Of a stretch of 64,000 nt of DNA, positions 45,877 through 55,165 are shown one piece after another (within the stretch, counting starts at the first letter, position 1; each line of letters begins with the position of its first letter). The stretch is from Sporosarcina ureae (GTDB lineage Bacteria > Bacillota > Bacilli > Bacillales_A > Planococcaceae), in the NCBI RefSeq assembly GCF_029267015.1, contig NZ_JARIEA010000044.1, positions 1 through 64,000 of the forward strand, read 5' to 3'. The position numbers and the translations under genes were made by a program. The notes beneath the pieces are model-generated. The model searched no databases. It saw only the letters and a program-made list of their open reading frames with translations, and was not told where the DNA came from.

Positions 45877-46133
45877 ATGTTTCAAAATCCTCCCAAAAAC
45901 AACAGCACTTATTTGTATGCAATATATCACGTTCCCTCATATTACTCTTCCCTATTTAGAAAATCAACAGCCAACTAAATCATTTAACTTTTGCATTTAT
46001 TGCCAACTTACTGACTATTGTCTTTTTCTATATTATGTTATTCTCAAAATAGAAAAAACTGAACTTTTTTAAAGATCAGTTTAAAGTAAAATATGAGATA
46101 TTAATTAATAGTGGTTAAGATCTTGCGTTAAAA
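45877..46133. other. Gene-free AT-rich gap upstream of brnQ
   Basis: It contains the likely brnQ promoter (extended -10 near 45921-45930, minus strand) and the weak CodY-like box at 45951-45965. No reading frame or strong hairpin was found in the rest. Confidence 0.4.
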
Positions 46134-46180
46134 ATGTAGGAGAGCGTCCGCTTGGAACCTCGTTCAGCGATACCTTCTCC
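46134..46180 (+). repeat. Decayed copy of the structured intergenic repeat
   Basis: AGAGCGTCCGCTTGGAACCT matches AAAGCGTCCGCCTGGAACGT of the element at 24845-24976, and the similarity runs on through the following 25 bp. Only the 3' third is present. It lies past the sbcC stop. Confidence 0.65.
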
Positions 46181-46217
46181 TTATTCACCCCCGATATATA
46201 AACTGAAAACCACAACA

Positions 46218-49200
46218 TCAATTCAACACGAATTTCGTCTGACTGTATCCCTCTTTCAACTTAGTTACTTGCAACGTAGCAGGGATAGCCTCTTTCATCT
46301 CATCGATATGTGAAATGACACCAATCATTCTGCCTGACTGTTGAAGAGCAATTAGCGTATCAATAGCTTTCTGAATAGCTTCTTCATCCAAGGCTCCAAA
46401 ACCTTCATCGATAAACATTGTTTCCATGCGAACGGCACCTTGGAAGCTTTGAATGACATCCGCCATCCCTAGTGCCAAACATAGAGAGGCGTTGAACTTC
46501 TCTCCACCTGATAACGTCTTGACGTCTCGGGTCTGTCCTGTATACGCATCATGGACATCTATGCCTAAACCACTTTGCTTTCCTCTAGTTTCTTGACGAT
46601 CACTACGTACTAATTCATACTGTCCGTTCGATAAATCACGCAAGCGAATATTGGCTGCTTGAATGATACGTTCTAAATACTCGATTTGAATATAACGTTC
46701 AAATGATATTTTCAATTGGTTTTGACCACGAACTATATCGTATAAATTTGCAATCTTTCCGTAGGTCTTTTCAAGTTCGGCTTCTTTTGATTTGCTTGTT
46801 TCTAATTCTTTGTGCAGATCTTGTGCGGCCTGTTGCCAAGCTTTTGATTGATTATACAGGGCAAACGCTTCTTCATATTGTATTTTCAGCGCTTCTACCT
46901 GATTCTCCATAATCGCCATGTCCATCGGTTGTTTGCCCTCTACAGACTTCTTGAGTTCTGCTACGGTTGATTTCAACGTGTGAAGCGTTTGTGCGAATGT
47001 TTGAAGTTGTTGCTGGATAGCCTGGCGTTTTTGTGTCGGCAGTTTTACTTGTAAATAATTTTCTTCTGAAGTAAATCCTTCTTCTTTTAGACGTTGAGTA
47101 AATGAAACTATACTCTGATCCAACTTTTCTTTCATATCTGCAAGTGACTTCTTCTCTAGATCTTCTCGAGATTCCCATTTTGTTTTTTCTGTTGTAACAT
47201 CTTGTAATCTCTGTTGAATAGATTTCCAAGCATTTTCAAGTTGTAGATTTGTTGCTTCTTTAGATTGAATTTGTTTTTGCAACGCGGATAGCTCTTGTAG
47301 GTTTTCCGGAACAGTTGCAAGCACGTGTTCATACAGTGCTTGTTTCGTTTCAAGTTCTCCTTTTGATTCGTTACGTTGCTGCTCTAATCTTTTTATTTCT
47401 GTAGCAAGCTTTTCCATCGCTAGTTCTGATTGACTTTGTTGTTCTTTTCTTTTTTTCAGTAATTCTCGTTTACTTCTAAGCACGGACACCTTTTCCGTCA
47501 ACTCATTTTGTTCTTTTTGATAATCATGACTTAAATCTACTTGTTGTTCATGTAGTTCAGCCTCACTTGCCTCAATACGCTGTTGTACTTGCTGTAATTC
47601 AGCTTGTTTAAGAAGGAAAGTCTGTTCTTTATGCGTCAACTCAAGTTTCGCTGTGTCTAACTGTTGCTTGGATACAAGCTCTCCTTCCGACTCTCCTGCC
47701 TTTTTAGGGTGCTCGATACTACCGCAAACAGGACAAGATTCTCCGTCATGCAGTGCAGCAGCGAGGATTGCCGCTTGATTGCCAATCCAATGATTCTCAA
47801 GCGCTTGGTAGACTTCTGTGTACTGCTTTACTTGTTGCTCGGCTATTTTATACTGGACTTCGAGCTCTTTTTTAGTTGCTAGTTGTTGCCCATGAGATAG
47901 TACTTGCTTCGCGATGGCTTTAGTATTTGCAAGTTCCTCTAGCAACTGTTCATATTGATCTAATGAAGTTTCTAATTCTTTTATTTCGTTTTTTTGAACA
48001 TTCATCATTTCTTTTTGCTGATCATACGCTTGTTTATTTCCTAGTAAGGACTCTTCTACTTCCTTGACGTTTTTCTTGAGTGACTCTAGCACTTGTCGTT
48101 GCGTAGCGAGACCCGACACTGTTGGAAGAAGCTGATTCAACGTTAGTAACTCTTCTTTTATTTCATTTCTTTCAGGTTCTTTAGCTAGTTCTTGTTCAAA
48201 AGATGCCTGTGTTGACACGAACTTTTCCTCTATAGCGGCGAGGGCTGTCACAGCTTCAGAGTAGCTTTGATCTTTTTTCTGCCATTCCGCTTGATTCGTC
48301 TTCACGAGTTGTTCTACATCTTCTAATCTTGCCGCCTGTTCCGCTTGTTGCAGCTGTTGTTCCAGTATTTTCATCTCTTGTTCTTTCGCTTGCAAACTAC
48401 CTAGTTCATTTTGACGTTGTTGTAATTTCGTAAATTGTTCATTGATTACACGCGCTTCATGTAGTTGCTTTTGTTTTTCATTATGGACGCTATAGAGTCT
48501 AGTATATTCTTTATGCGTTTCGCTAGATTGCGTTTCATGGTGAGTATGTTCTTGTTGAAGACCTGACACGAGTTGATGGTAGTTTGGATACTCCGACTGT
48601 AATTCAGTAAACAATAACGAGTCACGTTCAGGTAACTTTGCCGGTATTTGATGAAGAATCGCATCACTCATTTGCTTTTCACGTAGAAATTCCGCGTTCG
48701 CTTCTTCTTTTTTCACTTTTAACCGTTCAACAATCTTTTGATACGGTTCAGTTTTAAAGATTTTGCGCATGATCGCTTCCTTATTGCCTGTATCGGAAGT
48801 TAGGAATTTACGGAATTCACCTTGAGGCAGCATCATAATTTGGCTGAACTGCGCATGCGTAAAACCTAATAATTGTTCAATCTTGTCATTTACTTCGGTA
48901 ACTATTTGACGATCTACTGCTGGAATGAATTGCTCCTCTTTTTCTTCGAATAACTCACAGCGTCCAAGTGTATCCGATTTATTGCCTTTCTTTCGGTAAG
49001 GAATCTGGCGCACAACTCGAAACCTTCGCTTGTGAATATCAAACGTTAATTCAACTGTCGTTTGGACGTCATCCTCAGCAAACTGACTGCGCAATGCTTT
49101 TGTATCTGTACGATCTTCACCACTTGCCTGTCCATATAACGCAAAACAAATACCGTCGAAGATAGTGGTTTTTCCTGCACCCGTCTTTCCCGAAATAACA

Positions 49201-49292
49201 AATAAACGATGCTCTTTTAAATCGCGAAAATCAACCGTTTCTTTATCTTTGTACGGTCCAAATGCCGTCATAGTTAGCGTAATCGGCTTCAT
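46218..49292 (-). CDS. sbcC: Exonuclease subunit SbcC
   Basis: SbcC is the Rad50-like ATPase that, with SbcD, cuts DNA hairpins and double-strand ends. Walker A ISGKTGAGKTTIFD (about 35) and the C-terminal LSGGEKFNASLCLAL and MFIDEGFGALDEE form the split ABC ATPase; between them lie two long coiled-coil arms joined by a zinc hook with CPVC (near residue 510). It has 1024 residues. The start is ATG 49292 after AGGAGGGG, and overlaps the sbcD stop by 4 nt, so the pair is translationally coupled. No terminator was seen after it. Confidence 0.96.
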   Translation of the reverse strand: MKPITLTMTAFGPYKDKETVDFRDLKEHRLFVISGKTGAGKTTIFDGICFALYGQASGEDRTDTKALRSQFAEDDVQTTVELTFDIHKRRFRVVRQIPYRKKGNKSDTLGRCELFEEKEEQFIPAVDRQIVTEVNDKIEQLLGFTHAQFSQIMMLPQGEFRKFLTSDTGNKEAIMRKIFKTEPYQKIVERLKVKKEEANAEFLREKQMSDAILHQIPAKLPERDSLLFTELQSEYPNYHQLVSGLQQEHTHHETQSSETHKEYTRLYSVHNEKQKQLHEARVINEQFTKLQQRQNELGSLQAKEQEMKILEQQLQQAEQAARLEDVEQLVKTNQAEWQKKDQSYSEAVTALAAIEEKFVSTQASFEQELAKEPERNEIKEELLTLNQLLPTVSGLATQRQVLESLKKNVKEVEESLLGNKQAYDQQKEMMNVQKNEIKELETSLDQYEQLLEELANTKAIAKQVLSHGQQLATKKELEVQYKIAEQQVKQYTEVYQALENHWIGNQAAILAAALHDGESCPVCGSIEHPKKAGESEGELVSKQQLDTAKLELTHKEQTFLLKQAELQQVQQRIEASEAELHEQQVDLSHDYQKEQNELTEKVSVLRSKRELLKKRKEQQSQSELAMEKLATEIKRLEQQRNESKGELETKQALYEHVLATVPENLQELSALQKQIQSKEATNLQLENAWKSIQQRLQDVTTEKTKWESREDLEKKSLADMKEKLDQSIVSFTQRLKEEGFTSEENYLQVKLPTQKRQAIQQQLQTFAQTLHTLKSTVAELKKSVEGKQPMDMAIMENQVEALKIQYEEAFALYNQSKAWQQAAQDLHKELETSKSKEAELEKTYGKIANLYDIVRGQNQLKISFERYIQIEYLERIIQAANIRLRDLSNGQYELVRSDRQETRGKQSGLGIDVHDAYTGQTRDVKTLSGGEKFNASLCLALGMADVIQSFQGAVRMETMFIDEGFGALDEEAIQKAIDTLIALQQSGRMIGVISHIDEMKEAIPATLQVTKLKEGYSQTKFVLN

Positions 49293-50443
49293 GAGTGCCC
49301 CTCCTCTTTCATAACATCCCACAAGACTTCAGCAAATAACTCTTTCGTCTCTTCATCTGCTTCTTCGCCTTGAAGTTCTTTAAAGAAGGAAGCAAACATT
49401 GCTTGGTCATCCTCTTTTTTCTCGACATCTACTGATCCGCCTATTCCATCCAAAGAAGAAACGACTAGTTTACGCTCCACATGCATCGCATTTGGAAAGA
49501 CAGATCGAATTTTCTCCATAGGCTGTATAACCGGTACCGTATCTAGCAGTTTGACGTACACATAATCTTCATTATGTTCCATCGCCACTATATCCTCCAT
49601 AGTCCCTTCCACCGTACGCACATCATGCAGTGGAGTAAGTAACCTTTTCTCGACTTCTACTTCGCCATTTTCTTCTAGTTCCACAATCAGATATCCTTTT
49701 TGATGATTCTGTTCAGAAATAGAGTATTTTAATGGTGATCCAGAATAACGAATTGTTTCATTACCTACAAAATGTGCCTGATGCAAATGACCAAGCGCTG
49801 TATAATGAAACGGCTCAAATAAATCAGAAGATACGTATTCAGCACCGCCAATAGATAATGGACGTTCGGCATCACTTGTGTTTTCCTCTTTCTCGCCATG
49901 TTTTGTGATGAACGCATGTCCAACTAAAACATGCCGAGCGTCTTTATCCATTGATTGCTCGATACGTTCAATAATCTTTTTCATTGCTTGCTGATGAGTA
50001 GATACCTTATCATCTTCAAACAAATAACTGACTACTGATGGATCCGCGTATGGTATTAAATGAAAATAGACGTCGCCATATTGGTCTTGCAGTTTTACCG
50101 GAGACAAATGAGTGGATAATTCTCCTGTTATGTACAATCCTTGATCTTTCATAAAAGTACTACCGAAATGAAGTCGGCTTGGACTATCGTGATTTCCTGC
50201 AATTGCGATGACAGGTGTTTTTAGATCAATAACAATCTCTTGTAGAACTTCATTCAACAAACCTACCGCCTCTGTTGGTGGAATCGCACGATCGTAAAGG
50301 TCACCAGCAATAACCACTACATCTGGTCGTTCTTTCTTAATCTCTTCTATAAAAGCTTGTAAAATAAAGCGCTGATCCTCTGTCATATAAACCCCTTGCA
50401 CGAGTTTTCCAAGATGCCAGTCTGCCGTATGGAATATCTTCAA
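49289..50443 (-). CDS. sbcD: Exonuclease subunit SbcD
   Basis: SbcD is the Mre11-like nuclease subunit. The metallophosphoesterase motifs are clear: HTADWHLGK, VIAGDLYDRAIP, IAGNHDSPSRL, and later LVGHAFI and ALGHLHQAH. The 384-residue length is normal. I set the start at TTG 50443 (product begins MKIFHTADWHLGK), since GAGAGGGG lies 7 bp before it, while the ATG at 50449 is almost in contact with the site. A 4-nt overlap couples it to sbcC. Confidence 0.95.
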   Translation of the reverse strand: MKIFHTADWHLGKLVQGVYMTEDQRFILQAFIEEIKKERPDVVVIAGDLYDRAIPPTEAVGLLNEVLQEIVIDLKTPVIAIAGNHDSPSRLHFGSTFMKDQGLYITGELSTHLSPVKLQDQYGDVYFHLIPYADPSVVSYLFEDDKVSTHQQAMKKIIERIEQSMDKDARHVLVGHAFITKHGEKEENTSDAERPLSIGGAEYVSSDLFEPFHYTALGHLHQAHFVGNETIRYSGSPLKYSISEQNHQKGYLIVELEENGEVEVEKRLLTPLHDVRTVEGTMEDIVAMEHNEDYVYVKLLDTVPVIQPMEKIRSVFPNAMHVERKLVVSSLDGIGGSVDVEKKEDDQAMFASFFKELQGEEADEETKELFAEVLWDVMKEEGHS

Positions 50444-50476
50444 ATCCATTCCCCTCTCTTCATATATAAAATTGGA

Positions 50477-50544
50477 GACAGGAAGAATAGTGTAGCAGCG
50501 GATCTGTATAGAACATCCTAATCTGCTACACTTATTCTTCTGTC
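50477..50544 (-). repeat. Long inverted repeat between the sirtuin gene and sbcD
   Basis: 22-nt arms (50477-50498 with 50523-50544) pair along their full length with two single-base bulges, around a 24-nt loop that itself can form GGAT/ATCC. Only an interrupted T-rich stretch follows on the minus strand, so termination is uncertain. Confidence 0.8.
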
Positions 50545-50548
50545 TAAT

Positions 50549-51268
50549 TTACTTATTTTTTACTGCTTTATCAGCTTCATTTAACACTTCACCAATTTTT
50601 CTTTCATTGATGACCAAGTCTGCATAGCGATCCATCTCAGTAGGTTCCATATTCACAATGACCAACTTCGCGCCTTGCTCTTTTGCTATCAGTGGAAATT
50701 GATTTGCTGGAGTTACAGTCAACGATGACCCGAGTACGATGAACAAATCTGCTCTCTCACTTTCAAAAACTGATTGAATAAATGCTTCTTCAGGCAACAT
50801 CTCTCCAAATAACACAACGGACGGTCGTAATTTTCCGCCACAGTCGCAGTAAAATTCATCATGCGCGTACCGTTCATTGTCGTACACTTTACCACATGTT
50901 TCACAATGTACATTACGAAGTGTTCCGTGAAGTTCCATGACATTTTTTGATCCCGCCATCGTGTGGAATCCGTCGACGTTTTGTGTAATGATGCCGTTGA
51001 TTAGTCCTTGCTTTTCCCATTTAGCCAATATCTCATGACCAGCATGTGGCCCCGTTTCTTTCGCAGCAATGACACGTTGCTTGTAGAACTGTAGAAACTG
51101 TTCAAATTGCTCATTTAAAGCGGTTGTACTTGCCACTTTCGCAGGATCTTCAGTTTCCCACATGCCCGTTTTAGCGGAACGAAAATCAGGTAATCCACTT
51201 TCTGTTGACATTCCTGCTCCTGTATAGACGATAGTACGTTTCGATACTTGTAATAAATCTCCCAGCAC
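50549..51268 (-). CDS. Sir2-family NAD-dependent protein deacylase
   Basis: Sirtuins remove acetyl and other acyl groups from lysines using NAD. All motifs are present: TGAGMSTESGLPDFRS, TQNVDGFH, the catalytic His in MELHGTL, a zinc site (CETCGKVYD, YCDCGG), VVLFGEMLP, LGSSLTVTPAN and IVNMEPTEMD. B. subtilis SrtN of this family also deacetylates acetyl-CoA synthetase, which links it to the acu genes here. I took GTG 51268 as start (239 residues), since AAAGGA is 8 bp from it but touches the ATG at 51277. Confidence 0.94.
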   Translation of the reverse strand: MLGDLLQVSKRTIVYTGAGMSTESGLPDFRSAKTGMWETEDPAKVASTTALNEQFEQFLQFYKQRVIAAKETGPHAGHEILAKWEKQGLINGIITQNVDGFHTMAGSKNVMELHGTLRNVHCETCGKVYDNERYAHDEFYCDCGGKLRPSVVLFGEMLPEEAFIQSVFESERADLFIVLGSSLTVTPANQFPLIAKEQGAKLVIVNMEPTEMDRYADLVINERKIGEVLNEADKAVKNK

Positions 51269-51354
51269 TGTCCTCATCCTTTCAACTAGCGAAATTATGT
51301 TCTATCTATTATAGTAGCATATCCTGTTTGACTGATAATTACCAAATGATACGA

Positions 51355-51389
51355 AAATAGAAAAGCGGATATCCCAAATGGATACCCGC
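51355..51389 (-). terminator. Terminator of the ABC transporter operon
   Basis: A 10-bp stem (51365-51374 with 51380-51389, one wobble) and T-rich tail on the minus strand. Confidence 0.85.
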
Positions 51390-51395
51390 AAAGTA

Positions 51396-52400
51396 TTATT
51401 GTGCTGTGATTTTTTTTATTGCTTCCAGATCAATCAATCCGTCAATTACATTGCTCTTAATATAATCTGCTTCCTGACTAATATCAGCCATTTCTTGCAA
51501 TACATCTTCATTTACTTCGGTTGTGACGACAATACGACTAAAAGCTGCTTCAAGTTCATCACTATTTAATTCTTTGCCCGTCAGATCTTTTATATGCTTC
51601 ACAACTAACGCTTGTGCTTCCTCTGGCTCGTCTCGAACAAACTGAACTGCTTTTGCGTGAGCTGTTAAATAAGAATTTACTAGTTTTTCATTTCCTAAGA
51701 ATGCATCACTAGTGGCAACTACTGTATTCGTAGACTCTTTACCCCAAGCAAAGTCCTCCCAGTCCAAAATCAATTTCCCACCTGCTTGATTTTGTAAGAT
51801 ATACCCCCAAGGTTCTTGAGTTGCTGCTCCATCAACTGAATCTTGGATGAATAAAGTCGCTGTATCCGCGGGTGCTGCCGCGAAGAATTCAACTGATCCA
51901 CCATTCGCTTTTGCTTTTAAATCTACGTCTTTCAATGCTTTACGTAACATTACGTCTTGTGTACTTCCGATTACTGGTATAGCGATACGCTTTCCATCAA
52001 GATCTGCCAATTCATTAATGTCACTTTTGTCGTCTGCTACTAATACCGCACCACCATTTACTGCACCAGATACAATATGGTATTTGGGATCTTTAACGAA
52101 ATAGTTGATAACAGGTCCTGGTCCAACAGTTCCGATATCAATCGAGTTAGAAGCCATTGCTTCCATGAATAGTCCACCGTTACTTACAGTCTTCGTTGTG
52201 ATTTTAATATCCTCGCCGAATTCTTCCGCAAAATAATTTTTTTCTAGTCCAATGATCGTTGCGATATGCGTCAAGTTCGGGAAGTATCCAATCTTTACTT
52301 CACTTTTATCCGCGCTACCTGCGTCTGTTTTTCCGCATCCTGATAAGATCCCTACAATAGCAAATACCGAAAGTAGTCCACCCAATAATTTCTTATTCAT
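51396..52400 (-). CDS. ABC transporter substrate-binding lipoprotein (sulfonate/nitrate/taurine type)
   Basis: A type II signal peptide with lipobox LSGC (Cys about 22) anchors this 334-residue binding protein outside the membrane. The periplasmic-binding fold of the SsuA/NrtA/TauA class shows in KIGYFPNLTHIATIIGLEKNYF, SNSIDIGTVGPGPVI and DSVDGAATQEPWGYIL. Neighbouring cysK and a CymR-like promoter motif favour a sulfur compound such as an alkanesulfonate, but no ssuD monooxygenase is in the operon. AAAGGGG precedes the ATG. Confidence 0.9.
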   Translation of the reverse strand: MNKKLLGGLLSVFAIVGILSGCGKTDAGSADKSEVKIGYFPNLTHIATIIGLEKNYFAEEFGEDIKITTKTVSNGGLFMEAMASNSIDIGTVGPGPVINYFVKDPKYHIVSGAVNGGAVLVADDKSDINELADLDGKRIAIPVIGSTQDVMLRKALKDVDLKAKANGGSVEFFAAAPADTATLFIQDSVDGAATQEPWGYILQNQAGGKLILDWEDFAWGKESTNTVVATSDAFLGNEKLVNSYLTAHAKAVQFVRDEPEEAQALVVKHIKDLTGKELNSDELEAAFSRIVVTTEVNEDVLQEMADISQEADYIKSNVIDGLIDLEAIKKITAQ

Positions 52401-52427
52401 ATTCTTTTCCCCTTTTCTTAGAGCGAG

Positions 52428-53183
52428 TTACGCCCGAATTCCCCATTTTCTCTCTACACTGCGTTCCAAACGTAAGAATAATACATTATCCATAATCGTT
52501 CCGATCACACCGATGATGATCATGACCGAAATTACTAAATCCATTTGGCCAAGTGCGCGTCCTGCTTCCAGTAGTTGACCGAGACCGACGCTTGCACCTA
52601 GCAATTCTCCAGCCATGAGCGCTCTCCAAGAGAAAGCCCATGCGATACGTAAACCAGAAATCAATTGCGGTACAGATGCGGGCAAAATTACCGTCCGCAA
52701 AAAGTGAAGCCCGCTAGAACCTAATGATTTTGCTACGCGCTGATATAACACCGGTACGTTTTTGAACCCGCTCGTTGCATTGACAATCATTGTCCAAGTT
52801 GCCCCTAATGTAACGATAAATAAAATAGCAAAATCATTAAGGCCAAACCATATGATGGCAAGCGGGAACCAGACGATACTCGGAATGGACTGTAATGCTG
52901 TCACAAGAAATCCAAGTGTGTCTTCCACGATTTTGTAGCGCCAGATCAGATAGCCAAGCACTAGCCCTAGTATAGAAGCAATCGTGAAACCGATTAGTAA
53001 TCTACTGAGGCTTGCACCGATTGCAGTCAAAATTTGTCCGGAGATGAGTCCTGAAATCAAAGTCGACATAACTTGCGTGAAGCTCGGAAACATAAAATCG
53101 GGTAAATCCGATAGTCTAGATGTGACTTCCCATATCGCCACTAGTATCCCGAGAAACACTATTCGTCTTAAAGCTGTAGTCAT
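52428..53183 (-). CDS. ABC transporter permease (SsuC/TauC type)
   Basis: The 251-residue protein has about six membrane helices and the EAA-type cytoplasmic loop (GSSGLHFLRTVILPASVPQLISGLRIAWAFSW) that contacts the ATPase. It is the membrane part of the sulfonate/nitrate-type importer. The start could be GTG 53186 or ATG 53183; GGAGGAG is better placed for the second. Its first 68 nt overlap the end of the ATPase gene, so translation is tightly coupled. Confidence 0.93.
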   Translation of the reverse strand: MTTALRRIVFLGILVAIWEVTSRLSDLPDFMFPSFTQVMSTLISGLISGQILTAIGASLSRLLIGFTIASILGLVLGYLIWRYKIVEDTLGFLVTALQSIPSIVWFPLAIIWFGLNDFAILFIVTLGATWTMIVNATSGFKNVPVLYQRVAKSLGSSGLHFLRTVILPASVPQLISGLRIAWAFSWRALMAGELLGASVGLGQLLEAGRALGQMDLVISVMIIIGVIGTIMDNVLFLRLERSVERKWGIRA

Positions 53184-53958
53184 CACCCATCTCCTCCTTC
53201 AACACCTTCTCTATTTCTTCTTGCAGTTCAGCTAAAATTTGTTTTTCTAGTTGCAACGTCACATCACTAGGCATGACACCGTCTTTGGAATCTTTGGAGA
53301 GGAAAGTCGCTTTGATTTTTCCGGGACGTGTCGCAAACACGACAATCTTTTGCGAAAGCAATACAGCTTCCCGGATATTATGTGTAATGAAGAGAACCGT
53401 TACTTTCGTTTTTCTCCAAATATCCAATAACTCTTTATGAAGTACCATGCGTGTCTGTTCATCTAGTGCCGCGAATGGTTCATCCATCAATAGAATGTCT
53501 GGTTCCATCACAAGTGCGCGAGCAATGGATACACGCTGCTTCATTCCTCCAGATAGTTGATGCGGATAGGAATCGATATAATTACCTAAGTGGACCATTT
53601 TCAACATCTCAATAGCTTTTTGTTCCGCTTCTTTCTTCGGCATTTTCTTTAGAAGCAACCCATATGTAACATTGTCTAGTACTGTCAACCAAGGAAATAA
53701 TCCTGCTTCTTGAAAGACAACTACGCGGTCGGAGCCAGAACCTTTAATTTCTTTTCCATCAATACTAATTTTCCCTTGATCAGCTTTTTCCAGCCCTGCA
53801 ATCAAATACAACATAGTGGATTTCCCGCAACCTGACGGACCTACAATGGAAACAAACTGTCCCTTTTCTATTTCAAGATTGATATTATCCAATACCTTGA
53901 CCGTTCCCTTGTCTTTATGGGGAAAGCTCTTTTCAATGCCTTGAATTTCTAAATACAT
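53116..53958 (-). CDS. ABC transporter ATPase (SsuB/TauB type)
   Basis: All ATPase motifs are present: Walker A GPSGCGKSTMLY (about 37-48), LSGGMKQRVSIARAL, Walker B ILLMDEPFAALDEQTR and the switch His (FITHNIREAVLL). It has 280 residues, with a C-terminal extension of about 25 residues over the usual core, coded by the stretch that overlaps the permease gene. It is the first gene of the importer operon; GAGGGGG precedes the ATG. The upstream promoter has a CymR-like motif. Confidence 0.94.
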   Translation of the reverse strand: MYLEIQGIEKSFPHKDKGTVKVLDNINLEIEKGQFVSIVGPSGCGKSTMLYLIAGLEKADQGKISIDGKEIKGSGSDRVVVFQEAGLFPWLTVLDNVTYGLLLKKMPKKEAEQKAIEMLKMVHLGNYIDSYPHQLSGGMKQRVSIARALVMEPDILLMDEPFAALDEQTRMVLHKELLDIWRKTKVTVLFITHNIREAVLLSQKIVVFATRPGKIKATFLSKDSKDGVMPSDVTLQLEKQILAELQEEIEKVLKEEMGDDYSFKTNSVSRDTSGDMGSHI

Positions 53959-54027
53959 GTTGATTCCCCCTCATCAGCATTTTCCACGTTTTAATCCCTA
54001 CTAACTTTATATGTTTTGTATATATAT

Positions 54028-54055
54028 AATCTACCATTCCTATTGGATTTGTCAA
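54028..54055 (-). promoter_or_regulatory. Promoter of the ABC operon with CymR-like motif in the spacer
   Basis: On the minus strand TTGACA (54050-54055) and TAGATT (54028-54033) are 16 bp apart. Between them lies ATAGGAAT (54036-54043), the most conserved part of the CymR box of Bacilli as I know it. A repressor there would block polymerase. Confidence 0.5.
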
Positions 54056-54150
54056 TACTATTTAAAATTATTTTTTCAATCTATTTAAAAAATATAGATG
54101 TACATCAGTAGATATAGCTGTTCACTACTTTACATTGCTAATATATGAAA

Positions 54151-54182
54151 TAAAAAACCTCCACCCGATGTAGGTAGAGGTT
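54151..54182 (-). terminator. Terminator of cysK
   Basis: A 10-bp stem with one wobble (54156-54165 with 54173-54182) and Ts on the minus strand. Confidence 0.87.
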
Positions 54183-54196
54183 AAATACGCTAGTAG

Positions 54197-55123
54197 TTAT
54201 TGGAATAAATCACTCGATAAATATCTTTCGCCGGAATCCGGTGCAATACAAACAACTGTATCTTCTGGTGTTAATCGCTTAGCCACTTGCAATGCTGCAT
54301 ACAAAGATGCACCACCTGACGGCCCAAGTAACACACCTTCTTGTCTCGCAAATTGTCTGACTGTATTATATGCATCGTCATCTTCAATACGGAAAATTTC
54401 GTCGTATACAGTAGTATTTAATATAGAAGGAATAAATCCTGGACTTGTACCTACTAGTTTATGTTTTCCAGGTTTACCACCCGATAATACGGGTGATCCT
54501 GCGGGTTCCACTACATGGACGGTAATCGAAGGGTCATGTTGCTTCAATGATTCACCTGTCCCCGTTACCGTACCGCCCGTTCCTGAAGTACAGACAAAAG
54601 CCGTTAATTTACGATCGATTGATTGAATTGCATCGATAATTTCCACAGCGGTTGTATGTCGATGACTGTCTGGATTGGCTTCATTTTCAAACTGCATAGG
54701 AATGAAACTATTTTCGATTGACGCTGAAATTTCATTTGCTTTAGCAATCGCACCCGGCATACGTTCTGCGCTAGGTGTCAGTACAACCTTGGCCCCGTAT
54801 GCTTTCATTAAGTTAATACGTTCAATTGTAGAATTGTCCGGCATGACAAAAATTGCAGGATATCCTTTTGCAGCAGCATTCATGGCCAGTCCGATTCCCG
54901 TATTCCCTGATGTCGGCTCGATAATCGTAGTACCGGGTTTCAGCACACCATTCTTTTCGGCTTCTACTAACATTTGATAAGCTGCACGATCTTTTACACT
55001 TCGGCTCGGATTGAAGTACTCCAGTTTTACATATACAGTAGCACCTGTAGTTTCGCCGAGCGTCCGTACTTTTACTAGCGGAGTATCTCCAATTAATTCC
55101 GCCATATTATTGAATACTTTCAT
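54197..55123 (-). CDS. cysK: Cysteine synthase (O-acetylserine sulfhydrylase type)
   Basis: The PLP enzyme makes cysteine from O-acetylserine and sulfide. It has 308 residues, with the PLP lysine in NPSRSVKDRAAY (about 44), the substrate loop PTSGNTGIGLA and the phosphate-binding GTGGTVTGTG. The C-terminal PSGGASLYAA helix is normal. The start is ATG 55123 (MKVFNNMAELIGDTP), with AAGTAGG upstream; an in-frame GTG three codons earlier is inside the site. Next to a sulfur-type importer on one side and an exporter gene on the other. A cystathionine beta-synthase-like role is a remote alternative. Confidence 0.94.
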   Translation of the reverse strand: MKVFNNMAELIGDTPLVKVRTLGETTGATVYVKLEYFNPSRSVKDRAAYQMLVEAEKNGVLKPGTTIIEPTSGNTGIGLAMNAAAKGYPAIFVMPDNSTIERINLMKAYGAKVVLTPSAERMPGAIAKANEISASIENSFIPMQFENEANPDSHRHTTAVEIIDAIQSIDRKLTAFVCTSGTGGTVTGTGESLKQHDPSITVHVVEPAGSPVLSGGKPGKHKLVGTSPGFIPSILNTTVYDEIFRIEDDDAYNTVRQFARQEGVLLGPSGGASLYAALQVAKRLTPEDTVVCIAPDSGERYLSSDLFQ

Positions 55124-55165
55124 TTCGTACACCTACTTTTCATGATGATCAAACTAGTAATCTAA

